64,000 bases of DNA from positions 19,580-83,579 of the forward strand of contig PAQI01000024.1 in NCBI GenBank assembly GCA_002709235.1. The letters run 5' to 3'. This stretch comes from Hirschia sp. (GTDB taxonomy: Bacteria > Pseudomonadota > Alphaproteobacteria > Caulobacterales > Hyphomonadaceae). Of this stretch, positions 24,484-33,208 are shown one piece after another; position 1 is the stretch's first letter; every line of letters starts with the position of its first letter. Below the pieces are notes generated by a model. That model was not told where the DNA came from. It saw only the letters and a program-made list of their open reading frames with translations, and did no database searches. Position numbers and translations under genes: made by a program.

Positions 24484-25263
24484 TCAGCTATCCTTGAAAT
24501 TGGGCGGGCGCTTCTCGACGAATGCCTGCATGCCCTCTTTCTGGTCCTGTGTCGCAAACAGGCCCATGAACAGGCGACGCTCGAACTTGACGCCTTCCGT
24601 TGTGGACAATTCCAGCGAGCGGGCAACCATTTCCTTGGCCGCCATCAGAGACGGAATGGAGAATGCCGCCATTTCCTCGGCCACCTTCATGACCTCATCC
24701 AGATAGCCTTCCTGCGGAAGTACGCGTGCGACAAGGCCGATACGGTCGGCTTCTGCGGCGTCGATCATGCGGCCGGTCAACACCAGATCCATCGCCTTGG
24801 CCTTGCCGATCGCCTTGGTCAGGCGGATCGAACCACCCATGCCCGGCGTCACGCCCAGCTTGATCTCAGGCTGGCCGAACTTGGCCTTTTCCGATGCAAT
24901 TATCACATCACACATCATGGCCAGCTCACAGCCACCACCCAGTGCGAAACCATTGACCGCAGCAATCACCGGCTTGCGACAGGCCGCGAAACGGTCCCAT
25001 CCGGCAAAATAGTCATTGAGATACATGTCGGAGAATGATTGCGGCTGCATTTCCTTGATGTCGGCCCCGGCGGCGAAGGCGCGCCCGGCCCCGGTCAGCA
25101 CGGAGACAGCAATCTCCTTGTCCTGATCGATCCTGGCAAACACATCGGCGACTTCCGACATCACCTCCTGGTTCAGCGCGTTCAGGCTATCGGGGCGGTT
25201 CAGTGTCACCAGAGCGATCCGGCCTCGGCGTTCCATTGTAATCGTCGAATAATTGCTCATCAT
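24484..25263 (-). CDS. Enoyl-CoA hydratase
   Basis: 259 residues with the complete crotonase pattern: ITMERRGRIALVTLNRPDSLNALN, GAGRAFAAGADIKEM, AAVNGFALGGGCELAMMCDVIIAS and PEIKLGVTPGMGGSIRL, with both catalytic Glu residues present. Family length is normal. It would hydrate methacrylyl-CoA in this cluster, although such enzymes are broad. Consecutive ATG codons at 25263 and 25260 make the exact start ambiguous. A short 10-base tandem repeat lies just upstream. Confidence 0.92.
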   Translation of the reverse strand: MMSNYSTITMERRGRIALVTLNRPDSLNALNQEVMSEVADVFARIDQDKEIAVSVLTGAGRAFAAGADIKEMQPQSFSDMYLNDYFAGWDRFAACRKPVIAAVNGFALGGGCELAMMCDVIIASEKAKFGQPEIKLGVTPGMGGSIRLTKAIGKAKAMDLVLTGRMIDAAEADRIGLVARVLPQEGYLDEVMKVAEEMAAFSIPSLMAAKEMVARSLELSTTEGVKFERRLFMGLFATQDQKEGMQAFVEKRPPNFKDS

Positions 25264-25294
25264 CACAACCGTTCAGTGTCTGTTGAAAAGGATA

Positions 25295-25326
25295 GTGCGC
25301 AGTTGTGCGCAGTTGTGCGCATTGTG
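25295..25326. repeat. 10-bp tandem repeat upstream of the enoyl-CoA hydratase gene
   Basis: GTGCGCAGTT is repeated twice and followed by a third partial unit (GTGCGCATTG), about 30-60 bases before the hydratase start, in the promoter region. Confidence 0.8.
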
Positions 25327-25365
25327 TTCGCAAAAGCCACCTGTCGTAAAGCAGGCCATTCTCAT

Positions 25366-25410
25366 GATCTTGCCCCGAACACTCACAAAGGGGCGTCTCG
25401 GGGCAAGATC
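25366..25410 (-). terminator. 13-bp stem hairpin after the aldehyde dehydrogenase gene
   Basis: GATCTTGCCCCGA pairs perfectly with TCGGGGCAAGATC over a 19-base loop, 35 bases past the aldehyde dehydrogenase stop. There is no T-tract, so it may be a factor-dependent end or an RNA-stabilising stem. Confidence 0.5.
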
Positions 25411-25444
25411 GCAGATCAGCCTGATAATCGGCAGCTCACCGCCG

Positions 25445-26887
25445 TCAGATGCCGGCTTTTTCCAGCTTCTGGACAACATCGCCAAACAGCACTTCATCCG
25501 AAGGCAGGGCCTTGGTCTTTGCCAGCGGCTTGGAGACCCAGGTCTCGTTGATCAGGTCACGCCATGAAATGTTGTTGTTGGTGCCGTTACCACCCCAGGA
25601 GCCACAGCCCAGAGAGAAGGTCTGGCGCATGCCGTTCCAGAGGTTACCACTGTTGGATGGAGCCTGAGGCTGGTTGACCATGACACGCGATGTCTTGGTC
25701 GCATTGGCCAGCTTCATGATGTTGGCATCATTGTTGGAGTAGATACCGCAGGAGTGGCCCTGGCCCTGATAGGCCTGGATGTTGTTGGTCAGCGCAATGG
25801 CTTCGTCAATGTCCTTGGCGCGGTAGAGCGCCATTGTGACAGACATCTTCTCGCCGGAGAACGGGTAGTCAGGACCATAGCCGGTTTCCGGAACGATGAA
25901 GAACTGAACCTCATCGGCAACGGAAAAGCCTGCAATCTCTGCGATCTTCTGTGCCGTCTGCGCCACGATGGCGGAGTTGATGTGGCCATCCTTCCAGATC
26001 ACGTCCTGAAGCTTCTGGCGTTCATCTGCAGTGACCACCTTGCCGCCCTTGGCGACCAGCTTGGCCAGCATCTCGTCATAGATGGCGTCCACCAGGATCA
26101 CCGCATTGTCGGATGAACAGGAGGCAGCAAGGTCGAGCGTTTTGGACAGGCGGATCTTTTCAGCTGCATCATCAAGGTCAGCGCTCTCATCAACCGTGAT
26201 AACCGCGTTACCGGCACCCACACCCAGCGCAGGCGTTCCGCTGGAATAGGCGGTCTTGACCATCGCCGCACCACCTGTTGCGAGGATGCGGTCACACTGC
26301 TTGAGCAGTTCTTCGGTTTTTTCCATGCTAGGCGTGTCGATGCTGATCACGAGGTCAGCAGGCGCACCCATGGCGACAATTGCTGCACGCATCTTGTCGC
26401 AGATCATCTTGTTGGTCAGCTTCGCACGCGGGTGCGGGGCGACGATGATGGAGTTGCGGCCCTTCACCGAGTGGATCGCCTTGATCACGGGTGTGGCTTC
26501 AGGGTTCGTCGTCGGGGCCAGCGCACCGATCACACCCACCGGCTTGGCGATCTTGACGATTGCGCGCTCTGGGTCTTCCTCGATGATGCCGACGGATTTG
26601 TCGTCGATAATGTCATAAAGGGTCGCGCGGGTCTTGCGGTCGATCTTCAGGAACTTGCCCTGGTAATTGCCCAGCTGGGTTTCCTCGACAGTGAACTTGG
26701 CAATCTCGTCGGACACGCCCGGCTTGGCCACGCACCAGACCATGGCGCGGATAAGTTCATCAACCTGTTCCTGGGTGTAGTTCTCGATCTGCGCCTGCGC
26801 TGCACGGGAGCGCGCCACAAGTGCTGCAATCTCTTCTTTCGCGGCAATCTGGGCTTCGGTGAGCTGAGGATCTGTTTGAGTTCCCAC
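25445..26887 (-). CDS. CoA-acylating aldehyde dehydrogenase (EutE/PduP/SauS-like)
   Basis: 480 residues from GTG 26887 with GGGAG upstream. Acylating ALDH features: KPVGVIGALAPTTNPEATP, GNAVITVDESADLDDAA, the catalytic Cys in DLAASCSSDNAVI, and the C-terminal GCGSWGGNGTNNNISWRDLIN. The family turns aldehydes into acyl-CoA with NAD and CoA. Candidates include sulfoacetaldehyde, acetaldehyde or propionaldehyde dehydrogenase; the substrate is not decided by sequence. It is not the MmsA type normally paired with mmsB. It is divergent from a LysR regulator that may control it. Confidence 0.88.
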   Translation of the reverse strand: MGTQTDPQLTEAQIAAKEEIAALVARSRAAQAQIENYTQEQVDELIRAMVWCVAKPGVSDEIAKFTVEETQLGNYQGKFLKIDRKTRATLYDIIDDKSVGIIEEDPERAIVKIAKPVGVIGALAPTTNPEATPVIKAIHSVKGRNSIIVAPHPRAKLTNKMICDKMRAAIVAMGAPADLVISIDTPSMEKTEELLKQCDRILATGGAAMVKTAYSSGTPALGVGAGNAVITVDESADLDDAAEKIRLSKTLDLAASCSSDNAVILVDAIYDEMLAKLVAKGGKVVTADERQKLQDVIWKDGHINSAIVAQTAQKIAEIAGFSVADEVQFFIVPETGYGPDYPFSGEKMSVTMALYRAKDIDEAIALTNNIQAYQGQGHSCGIYSNNDANIMKLANATKTSRVMVNQPQAPSNSGNLWNGMRQTFSLGCGSWGGNGTNNNISWRDLINETWVSKPLAKTKALPSDEVLFGDVVQKLEKAGI

Positions 26888-27192
26888 GTTTGAGTCTCCC
26901 TGTGGTTTATGCCGGACATTGATATGCCCGCGCTGCTTTTCTCGATCTGGACGAGACCGCCTGACATGCGCTCTGACCGGAGGATCAACAGGCTCGACGC
27001 GTCAGACGTCGCAATCGATCATGTCCAGTTCGTCCAGTATTCCTGAACAATTCGTAATTCGAACGCTGCGAGAAAAGAGCGATCTGAAGGCTTTTCACGC
27101 AATATTCTACTCGGCGCGGACTTTATATCTGGCATTTTGTCAGGTCTATAGATAAAAATGCTGATCTTATCCTCATATTTGCAGATGAAAAC
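26888..27192. promoter_or_regulatory. Divergent promoter region with a candidate LysR box
   Basis: 305 bases between the aldehyde dehydrogenase and LysR genes. TTCGTAATTCGAA at 27051-27063 is a T-N11-A dyad (TTCG/CGAA arms), the form of LysR-type binding sites. No other element is clear. Confidence 0.45.
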
Positions 27193-28080
27193 ATGAACTG
27201 GGATGATCTCAAACTCCTGCTCCAGGTCAGCCGCACACCCAAGCTGACAGATGCCGCCGAACAGCTGGGCCAGGATGCCACCACGCTGAGCCGTCGCCTG
27301 CGCCGACTGGAAACGGATCTGTCCCTGCGCCTTTTTGATCGCACACGCCGCGGCCACATTCTCACACCGGAAGGCCAGGAGATCGCCCAGCGTGCCGAAC
27401 TGGCCGAACAGACCATGTTCGACATCACCCGCGTGGCCGAAATGCGCGACCAGCAGATCTCGGGGCGGGTGCGGCTGGGCGTCACCGAGGGCCTGGGCAC
27501 TGCGCTGATCGCCCCCGCTGTCAGCGATTTCACTCGCGCCTATCCCGGTATCAGCCTCGACCTCATCGCCATGTCGGGCTTTGCCAATGTATCCCGGCGC
27601 GAAGCCGACATGTCGATCATGCTGGCTCGGCCGACATCGGGCCGCCTCAAGCTGCGCAAGCTGACCGATTATGTCCTGCGCCTCTACAGCACTGAAAAAT
27701 ATCTTGCCGACAAAGCACCCATCACCCGGGTGGAAGACCTCTCCGAGCACGTCCTGATCGGATATATGGATGAGATGATCTATTCCCCGCAGCTGCGCTA
27801 TTATGACGAGATCTCACCGGGCCTGGTGCCCTTCCTGTCCAGCCCCTCGATCATTGCCCAACAGGAAATGACGCGCTCAGGCGCAGGCGTGGCCATCCTG
27901 CCGCAATTCCTTGCCAACAGATATCAGGAACTGGTCCCTGTCCTGCCCGATCATGTCGAGGTCACGCGCTCATTCTGGCTGGTCGTGCATGAGGATGTCG
28001 CCGAGATCAGCCGTATCCGTGCGGTCTCGGACTTCTTGACCAAACTTATGGCCACACGCCGCGCCGATCTGGGCACCTGA
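27193..28080 (+). CDS. LysR-family transcriptional regulator
   Basis: 295 residues. N-terminal winged helix-turn-helix (MNWDDLKLLLQVSRTPKLTDAAEQLGQDATTLSRRLRRLE, then LFDRTRRGHILTPEGQEI), a linker helix, and a substrate-binding effector domain starting SGRVRLGVTEGLGTALI. The normal LysR length and divergent position suggest control of the neighbouring aldehyde dehydrogenase. The HTH is the QDATTLSRRLRRLE variant seen in a LysR subgroup common in alphaproteobacteria. Confidence 0.9.
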   Translation: MNWDDLKLLLQVSRTPKLTDAAEQLGQDATTLSRRLRRLETDLSLRLFDRTRRGHILTPEGQEIAQRAELAEQTMFDITRVAEMRDQQISGRVRLGVTEGLGTALIAPAVSDFTRAYPGISLDLIAMSGFANVSRREADMSIMLARPTSGRLKLRKLTDYVLRLYSTEKYLADKAPITRVEDLSEHVLIGYMDEMIYSPQLRYYDEISPGLVPFLSSPSIIAQQEMTRSGAGVAILPQFLANRYQELVPVLPDHVEVTRSFWLVVHEDVAEISRIRAVSDFLTKLMATRRADLGT

Positions 28081-28093
28081 CGCCAGCCACCAA

Positions 28094-29143
28094 TCAATCA
28101 ACCGCGTAGTCGCGCCAGATCCCGTCCCGCCCGCGCAAGCTCAAACCAGCCTCATCCACCTGCACATCCGGCAAGGCGGCATTGGCCTTGGACACTCCCC
28201 CGGGAATGTCGATTACATAGGTCGGAACGCAAAGGCCCGACACATTGTCCCGCAGCGCCTGCATGAGCGCCTGACCGCGCGCGACGGACACCCGAAAATG
28301 CGATGTGCCCGGCGCGAGGTCGGTGTGATGCAGGTAATAGGGCTTTACCCCCGCACTTACCAATGCGCGCATCAGATCGGCCAGCGCCTCGAGGTTATCA
28401 TTCACCCCGGCCAGCAACACGCTTTGCGATAACAGGCCGATCCCGTGACCGGCCAGACGCGCAAATGCAGTGCGCGCAGCCTCTGACAATTCGCGCGCAT
28501 GGTTCACATGGGCCGCAACATAAACCGCCTTGCCATGACGGCTGGCCAGCGCCGCGCAGACCTCATCACTCAGTCGTTGCGGATCTGCAACGGGCATGCG
28601 CGTGTGCCAGCGGATCACTTTCACATGCGAAATGACCCCGATGGCATCGGTGATTTCGGCAATCCGGCGAGGTGACATCATCAGCGGATCACCCCCTGTC
28701 AGGATCACCTCCCAGATCTCGTCATGGTCACGGATATAGCCCAGCGCGGCGTTCATTTCGGATACGGACAGAACGCCATCCTTGTCCGGACCGACCATTT
28801 CGCGTCTGAAACAAAACCGGCAATAGACCGGACACACCGACACCGGCTTGAACAGCACACGGTCGCGATGGCGATGCACGATCCCCGTCACCGGGCTGTG
28901 TGCGTGATCGCCGATCGGGTCTTCGCGCTCTTCAGGCGTGACATTCAGCTCTCGGATATCAGGCACAAACTGCAAGGCAATGGGATCACGGGGATCGGAT
29001 CGATCCACAAGCGCGGCCAATGCCGGCGTCATCGCAACAGCGTAACGCGCTGTAACCGCTGCCAGATCACCAGCAGCAACCGGCTTAGCCAGACCTGCGA
29101 CAATGAAATCATCAGGCGCGCGAAGAGATTTGAAATTGGCCAT
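28094..29143 (-). CDS. epmB: EF-P lysine 2,3-aminomutase EpmB / KamA-family radical SAM enzyme
   Basis: 349 residues from ATG 29143, close to the 342 of E. coli EpmB and shorter than KamA. The radical SAM motif CPVYCRFCF puts Cys at 104, 108 and 111. LTGGDPLMMSP, WHTRMPVADPQRL and YYLHHTDLAPGTSHFRV follow, and the PLP-binding Lys is in DIPGGVSKAN. EpmB makes (R)-beta-lysine for attachment to EF-P. The partner ligase epmA and efp are 5-6 kb away, and EF-P keeps the modified Lys, so EpmB is preferred over a catabolic lysine aminomutase. Confidence 0.88.
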   Translation of the reverse strand: MANFKSLRAPDDFIVAGLAKPVAAGDLAAVTARYAVAMTPALAALVDRSDPRDPIALQFVPDIRELNVTPEEREDPIGDHAHSPVTGIVHRHRDRVLFKPVSVCPVYCRFCFRREMVGPDKDGVLSVSEMNAALGYIRDHDEIWEVILTGGDPLMMSPRRIAEITDAIGVISHVKVIRWHTRMPVADPQRLSDEVCAALASRHGKAVYVAAHVNHARELSEAARTAFARLAGHGIGLLSQSVLLAGVNDNLEALADLMRALVSAGVKPYYLHHTDLAPGTSHFRVSVARGQALMQALRDNVSGLCVPTYVIDIPGGVSKANAALPDVQVDEAGLSLRGRDGIWRDYAVD

Positions 29144-29564
29144 CGCATGGAAGTAGCGGGTTATAGGCGCAGATGGAAGCAATCATCGGGAATGCCTGCT
29201 ATCCGGGGACCGGAGTAGTGAAACAAGATCTGTTTGTCGCCTTGTGCATTTCAGCACTGACGTCTGGCACGATCACTATCAAGCTCACCATGCCCGACTT
29301 GCGCAGTGAGAGCCGAAGAGCCCGAATTATGACGGGATTACTCAATCAGCCAAATTCCCGCATGGGTTGATGTATAGCGCACTATATCAACCGATAGTTT
29401 TGTTATATGCGGGTCATCAAACCAACTTTAAATGCACAAAATCCGTCTCGACAAGTTCAGTTTTCCACATCAAAATGGCGATAATTCAACAATCATTGAA
29501 TTTACATCTACCAGGCCAGACCAACCGTTCTTCAGCGCGTCACGATCAGGATAGATTCTCCGGA
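29144..29564. other. Divergent intergenic region between epmB and the histidine kinase
   Basis: About 420 bases. The kinase frame is open back to 29367, but the sequence there is AT-rich and unlike a membrane sensor N-terminus, so I treat it as leader. No clear hairpin or operator was found. Confidence 0.4.
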
Positions 29565-31064
29565 ATGACAAGATTAAATCGCCTGTCGCGTGAATGGGCC
29601 TTCGCCCTTGCAGTCATGATTGGCCTGATCGCCATTAGTGTTCTGATTGGCGGTTGGGGCATGGGTATTGTAGCGATCCGACGCATCAGGCCGGATTTTG
29701 CAGCGATGGTTCCCACCACTGCGCTTGTTTTCCTTCTGATCTCCATTGCGATCCTCCTGCAATACAGGCCCGGCCCGCTGACACGGCTGACCCGCATTAC
29801 GCACATTACGGCGCTCATCGTTTTGGGCGTGGCCATAGCAGATATCGCGGTCATCCTGATGACAGATGCCAATGGGCTGGACATGCTGTTCTGGCCAGGA
29901 ATGAAGGTATTCCAGACCGACAGCATGGCGATCGCAACAGCAACCTGCATGATCCTCGCAGGAATCTGCCTGTGGCGGATGGAGGGGCAATCCGCTGAGC
30001 GAGACCCGATCTATACTGCAGCGGCCACCGTCGGACTTATATTCTCAGGCGTAGCGCTGATCGGCTATATCTTCGATTCTACCGCGCTATATGAAGTCTC
30101 CCTGTTCACAGCAATGGCGCTTCATACTTCGATCAGCTTTGTCGCACTGTTCATTGCGCTGATCCTGCTGCGTCAGGAAGCGGGCTGGGCTTCGATCCTG
30201 ACAGGGGAAGGGGGCGGAAGCGCAGGAGCGCGACGCCTGTTACCCGGAGCAATCATCTTACCCTTCACGCTTTGCCTGATCTCGCTATACGCCACACGCA
30301 GCGGCATCATGAATGCCAATTTCAGGATCAGTGTAGTCGCCATCATGATGATGGTACTGCCCGCCGCCGCAGTACTTTATTACGCAAATATCCAGAACAA
30401 GATTGAAAGCCGTCTGCGTGCCGCGCTGGATGATCGCGATTTGTTGTTGCGAGAGGTCTATCACCGGGTGAAGAACAATCTCCAGATGACCACTGCCCTG
30501 CTCCTCATGGGCAAACGCGCCACCACGGACGAACAGGCGAAAGCTTTGATCTCGGCGACGATCAAACGTGTAGAATCAATCGGTATTGTTCACAGGTTGC
30601 TGCTTTCAGCGCGTATCCCATCACAGCTGACCGTATCGGCCTTCCTGAACGAGCTTTGCGACAATATCAGGGAAGCCGGCAATGATACGGTCGGTCAAAC
30701 CATCGGGATCACTGTCAACTCAAGTGATGATCACATCCATATCGAGACTGCTGTCACCCTGGGCCTGCTGATCAACGAGATTGTCACCAATGCAATCAAG
30801 CACGCCTTTCCGGACGGCCGCAACGGACAGATCACGGTTGTCTTTCAACGCCAGGCCGACGGTGATGCCATCCTGCGTGTCGAAGATAATGGCATTGGCT
30901 ACAACCCCGGCGACACCCCATCAAAAGAAGGTGTGGGCACAGGCATTATCAGCGGACTGGTCGGGCAATTGGACGCCGTGATGTCGATCAATAGCGACGC
31001 TGGCACCGCAATCGAAATAAAGATACCTGCGGCAACATTTGACGAAAGAAATTACGATGGATGA
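29565..31064 (+). CDS. Membrane sensor histidine kinase, HisKA_2 type
   Basis: About 499 residues from ATG 29565; in-frame starts back to 29367 cannot be excluded. The N-terminal half has around eight hydrophobic helices forming a membrane sensor. The dimerisation domain carries LLREVYHRVKNNLQMTTALLLM, the HisKA_2 H-box, followed by a HATPase_c domain with NEIVTNAIKHAFPDG (N-box) and VEDNGIGYNPGDTPSKEGVGTGIISGLVGQL (G-boxes). This kinase class is typical of alphaproteobacterial general stress and light signalling. It overlaps the response regulator gene by eight bases, so they form a two-component pair. The stimulus is unknown. Confidence 0.88.
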   Translation: MTRLNRLSREWAFALAVMIGLIAISVLIGGWGMGIVAIRRIRPDFAAMVPTTALVFLLISIAILLQYRPGPLTRLTRITHITALIVLGVAIADIAVILMTDANGLDMLFWPGMKVFQTDSMAIATATCMILAGICLWRMEGQSAERDPIYTAAATVGLIFSGVALIGYIFDSTALYEVSLFTAMALHTSISFVALFIALILLRQEAGWASILTGEGGGSAGARRLLPGAIILPFTLCLISLYATRSGIMNANFRISVVAIMMMVLPAAAVLYYANIQNKIESRLRAALDDRDLLLREVYHRVKNNLQMTTALLLMGKRATTDEQAKALISATIKRVESIGIVHRLLLSARIPSQLTVSAFLNELCDNIREAGNDTVGQTIGITVNSSDDHIHIETAVTLGLLINEIVTNAIKHAFPDGRNGQITVVFQRQADGDAILRVEDNGIGYNPGDTPSKEGVGTGIISGLVGQLDAVMSINSDAGTAIEIKIPAATFDERNYDG

Positions 31065-31419
31065 GACCAAGACAGTCGTGATTGTGGAGGACGAATTTCT
31101 GATCGCAAATTACCTTGAAGGATTGTGCGAGGATATGGGTGTCAAAGTATTGGGCCTGGCCTCCAAGGCCGGCCAGGCAATCGAATTGCTTGAACGCACA
31201 GACCCCGAATATGTATTGATGGATGTACGCCTGCAAGGAAAGAGAGACGGTGTCGACATTGCGTTGAAAGTCCACGCCAGACGACCCGAAACGAAGATTA
31301 TCTTCATTACTGGTTCCAGCGAACCTCCGACCATTGACCGCATCAATACGGACCATCCATACCGCGTCCTGATCAAGCCCATCAATCCCGGCGATCTGAG
31401 GGAAGCTTTCAGCTTGTAA
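31057..31419 (+). CDS. Single-domain response regulator
   Basis: 120 residues from ATG 31057, overlapping the kinase stop. Receiver motifs are all present: VVIVEDEFLI (acidic pair), YVLMDVRLQGKRDGVDIA with the phospho-acceptor Asp, FITGSSEPP with Thr, and VLIKPINP with the conserved Lys. There is no output domain, so it likely passes phosphate to another protein or acts by binding. It is the partner of the upstream HisKA_2 kinase. Confidence 0.92.
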   Translation: MDETKTVVIVEDEFLIANYLEGLCEDMGVKVLGLASKAGQAIELLERTDPEYVLMDVRLQGKRDGVDIALKVHARRPETKIIFITGSSEPPTIDRINTDHPYRVLIKPINPGDLREAFSL

Positions 31420-31486
31420 GACATGGCAGGATGCGTTCCCTGAAAGCCATCTGTTACCTTCCCTCCAGGGCATCACATAAAGATCA

Positions 31487-32281
31487 TCACCCTGCCAGAA
31501 GTGCGCCTGTCGCCTGCACGCCAACATAAAGTGCCACAAGCAATATCATGGCGGCAAACAGGGATCGGGCCAGCGTGATTCGGCTGGACAGGAGGCGCGA
31601 GACGAATATCCCCACAATGCCACCCGCTGCGCCACCCGCCAGCAACAGCAAAACCAGGCGCGCATCCACCTGGCCGGATATGGCGTAATTGGCCGATGTT
31701 GCCGCTCCGAAGATCACAACAGATACCAGCGAGGAGGCCGTGGCATTGGCCATGGTCATGCCAGCTGCGAGCATCAGCCCCGGAACAATAAGGAAGCCCC
31801 CGCCAATGCCAAAGAACCCGGCCGCAATGCCCGTCAGAAGACCCAGAGGGGCCAACCGCGTCATGATACTGGCTGATATGTGAACATCGGGATCACCGGC
31901 AAATACCGGCTTGCGAAACATCGAGACCGAAATCGCAGCCATGGCGACGGAGAATCCCAGCAGAAGCAGGTCACCATCCGTCAACTTGGCCAGGCTGGAC
32001 CCAAGGATAGATCCGATTAGCCCGGCCCCTGCGAATACCACAGCACAGGGCCATTTGACGCGGCCCCCACGCCAGTGTCCCAGCAGGCTGACCAGTGCAA
32101 TCGCCGCGACCGCCGCCGCAGATGTACCAATCGCCACATGGGTGTCGCGCACCCCCACGACATAGATCAGCAAGGGTGCCGCCAGCACGGATCCACCGCC
32201 TCCGAACGTGCCAAGCAGCAGACCGACAAGCGCGCCACTGGCAAGGGTCGTCAGAACAATGGTCAGCGTCATGTCCATCAT
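31487..32281 (-). CDS. TauE/SafE-family permease, sulfite or sulfur exporter
   Basis: 264 residues from ATG 32281, which overlaps the rhodanese stop by four bases (ATGA). Around eight membrane helices with the family signatures GLLLGTFGGGGSVLAAPLLIYVVGV and LTGIAAGFFGIGGGFLIVPGLMLAAGM, an internal duplication typical of TauE (PF01925). As the last gene of a BigR-type operon it probably exports sulfite or thiosulfate formed from sulfide oxidation. Confidence 0.92.
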   Translation of the reverse strand: MMDMTLTIVLTTLASGALVGLLLGTFGGGGSVLAAPLLIYVVGVRDTHVAIGTSAAAVAAIALVSLLGHWRGGRVKWPCAVVFAGAGLIGSILGSSLAKLTDGDLLLLGFSVAMAAISVSMFRKPVFAGDPDVHISASIMTRLAPLGLLTGIAAGFFGIGGGFLIVPGLMLAAGMTMANATASSLVSVVIFGAATSANYAISGQVDARLVLLLLAGGAAGGIVGIFVSRLLSSRITLARSLFAAMILLVALYVGVQATGALLAG

Positions 32282-32817
32282 GATGAAACGGTGTGGTTCA
32301 CCCGGTTCCAAGGCATATTGGCAAGCAATTGCGCCATGCCGCACCAGCCGGTTATTCCTGCAAACATCAATCCTGCGCCGACAAATCCGGAAATGCCAAG
32401 AAAGCCGGCATTCACGAATATTCCAAGCAACACACCCGTCAGGATCAGGGCACCGGCCGTGATCTGCACCTGGCGATTGAGTTCCAGCGGAGCAGATTTG
32501 TCAGTGACCGTCGGCAGACCATCAGCTTTCCATGCGTCCAGACCGCCCTCCAGCAGGAAGGCTTCACCTGTCACATGAGCGACAAGCCTGTTGCAATTGG
32601 CCTGAGTGCGCATGCCGGACTTGCAATGAAATACGGCCTTCTGATGCGATTGCAGGGTGAGGCTGCCGCTTTCAAGGGCCGACAGGGGCAATGACAGTGC
32701 GCTTCCTATATGTTCACGCGCATATTCATCAGGCTCCCTGATATCGATCAGGACGAGTTCACCCGATTTCAGGCCTTTGGCGACCTGGTCCGGTTTGATA
32801 TTTTCCAGCGTCATCAT
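32278..32817 (-). CDS. Rhodanese with C-terminal membrane domain
   Basis: 179 residues. The rhodanese domain (residues 1-105) has IDIREPDEYAREHIGSALSLPL and the active-site loop VFHCKSGMRTQANC with the persulfide Cys. A DUF2892-like tail with two helices (ITAGALILTGVLLGIFVNAGFLG and GFVGAGLMFAGITGWCGMAQLL) anchors it, as in E. coli YgaP. It handles sulfane sulfur at the membrane. Four-base overlaps with both the ArsR gene upstream and TauE downstream show a tightly coupled operon. Confidence 0.93.
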   Translation of the reverse strand: MMTLENIKPDQVAKGLKSGELVLIDIREPDEYAREHIGSALSLPLSALESGSLTLQSHQKAVFHCKSGMRTQANCNRLVAHVTGEAFLLEGGLDAWKADGLPTVTDKSAPLELNRQVQITAGALILTGVLLGIFVNAGFLGISGFVGAGLMFAGITGWCGMAQLLANMPWNRVNHTVSS

Positions 32818-33140
32818 TTCTCAAGCATCTCCGGGCAATAGATCGCCATCAGTGTCTCGATCACACGGATCGAGGCCTCATCGGCAATTCGGTAATGAAT
32901 GACTTGCCCTTCCCTGCGCGTGGCGACGATGCCGTCACGACGCAACATGGCCAGATGCTGTGACAGGGCAGATTGGGAAAGATCAAATTCTTCCTGCAAC
33001 TGTCCTACCGATTGTTCACCCATGCCAAGCCGACACAGGATCATCAGCCGGTGTTCATTCGCCAGGCTGCGCAGAAGGCCGGCTGCCAGGGTGGCCTTTT
33101 CCTGAAAGGCTACAGGGGAAGGAAGGTCATTCTGTTTCAT
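32814..33140 (-). CDS. bigR: BigR/SqrR-type ArsR-family persulfide sensor
   Basis: 108 residues with an ArsR winged helix (SLANEHRLMILCRLGMGEQSVGQL, recognition helix LSQSALSQHLAMLRRDGIV). Two Cys, Cys36 in the first region and Cys102 near the C-terminus (AIYCPEML), are in the positions of the reactive pair in BigR and SqrR, which form a disulfide or tetrasulfide with persulfides and release DNA. It heads the operon with rhodanese and TauE, divergent from the persulfide dioxygenase, with two identical palindromes between. Confidence 0.9.
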   Translation of the reverse strand: MKQNDLPSPVAFQEKATLAAGLLRSLANEHRLMILCRLGMGEQSVGQLQEEFDLSQSALSQHLAMLRRDGIVATRREGQVIHYRIADEASIRVIETLMAIYCPEMLEK

Positions 33141-33144
33141 GTAT

Positions 33145-33189
33145 CTAATATATTAGCTATTGCTAATTTAGCAAGTCCTAATATATTAG
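33145..33189. promoter_or_regulatory. Twin operators between bigR and the dioxygenase gene
   Basis: Two identical perfect palindromes CTAATATATTAG at 33145-33156 and 33178-33189, 33 bp (about three helix turns) apart, with a third dyad TGCTAATTTAGCA (33161-33173) between. BigR operators are AT-rich dyads of this type. Confidence 0.75.
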
Positions 33190-33208
33190 ATGGTGAAAGG
33201 AATTCGCC

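Noticed and set aside
25295..25326. Short tandem repeat considered as a CRISPR fragment
   Set aside because: Units of ten bases without spacers; no cas genes in the window.
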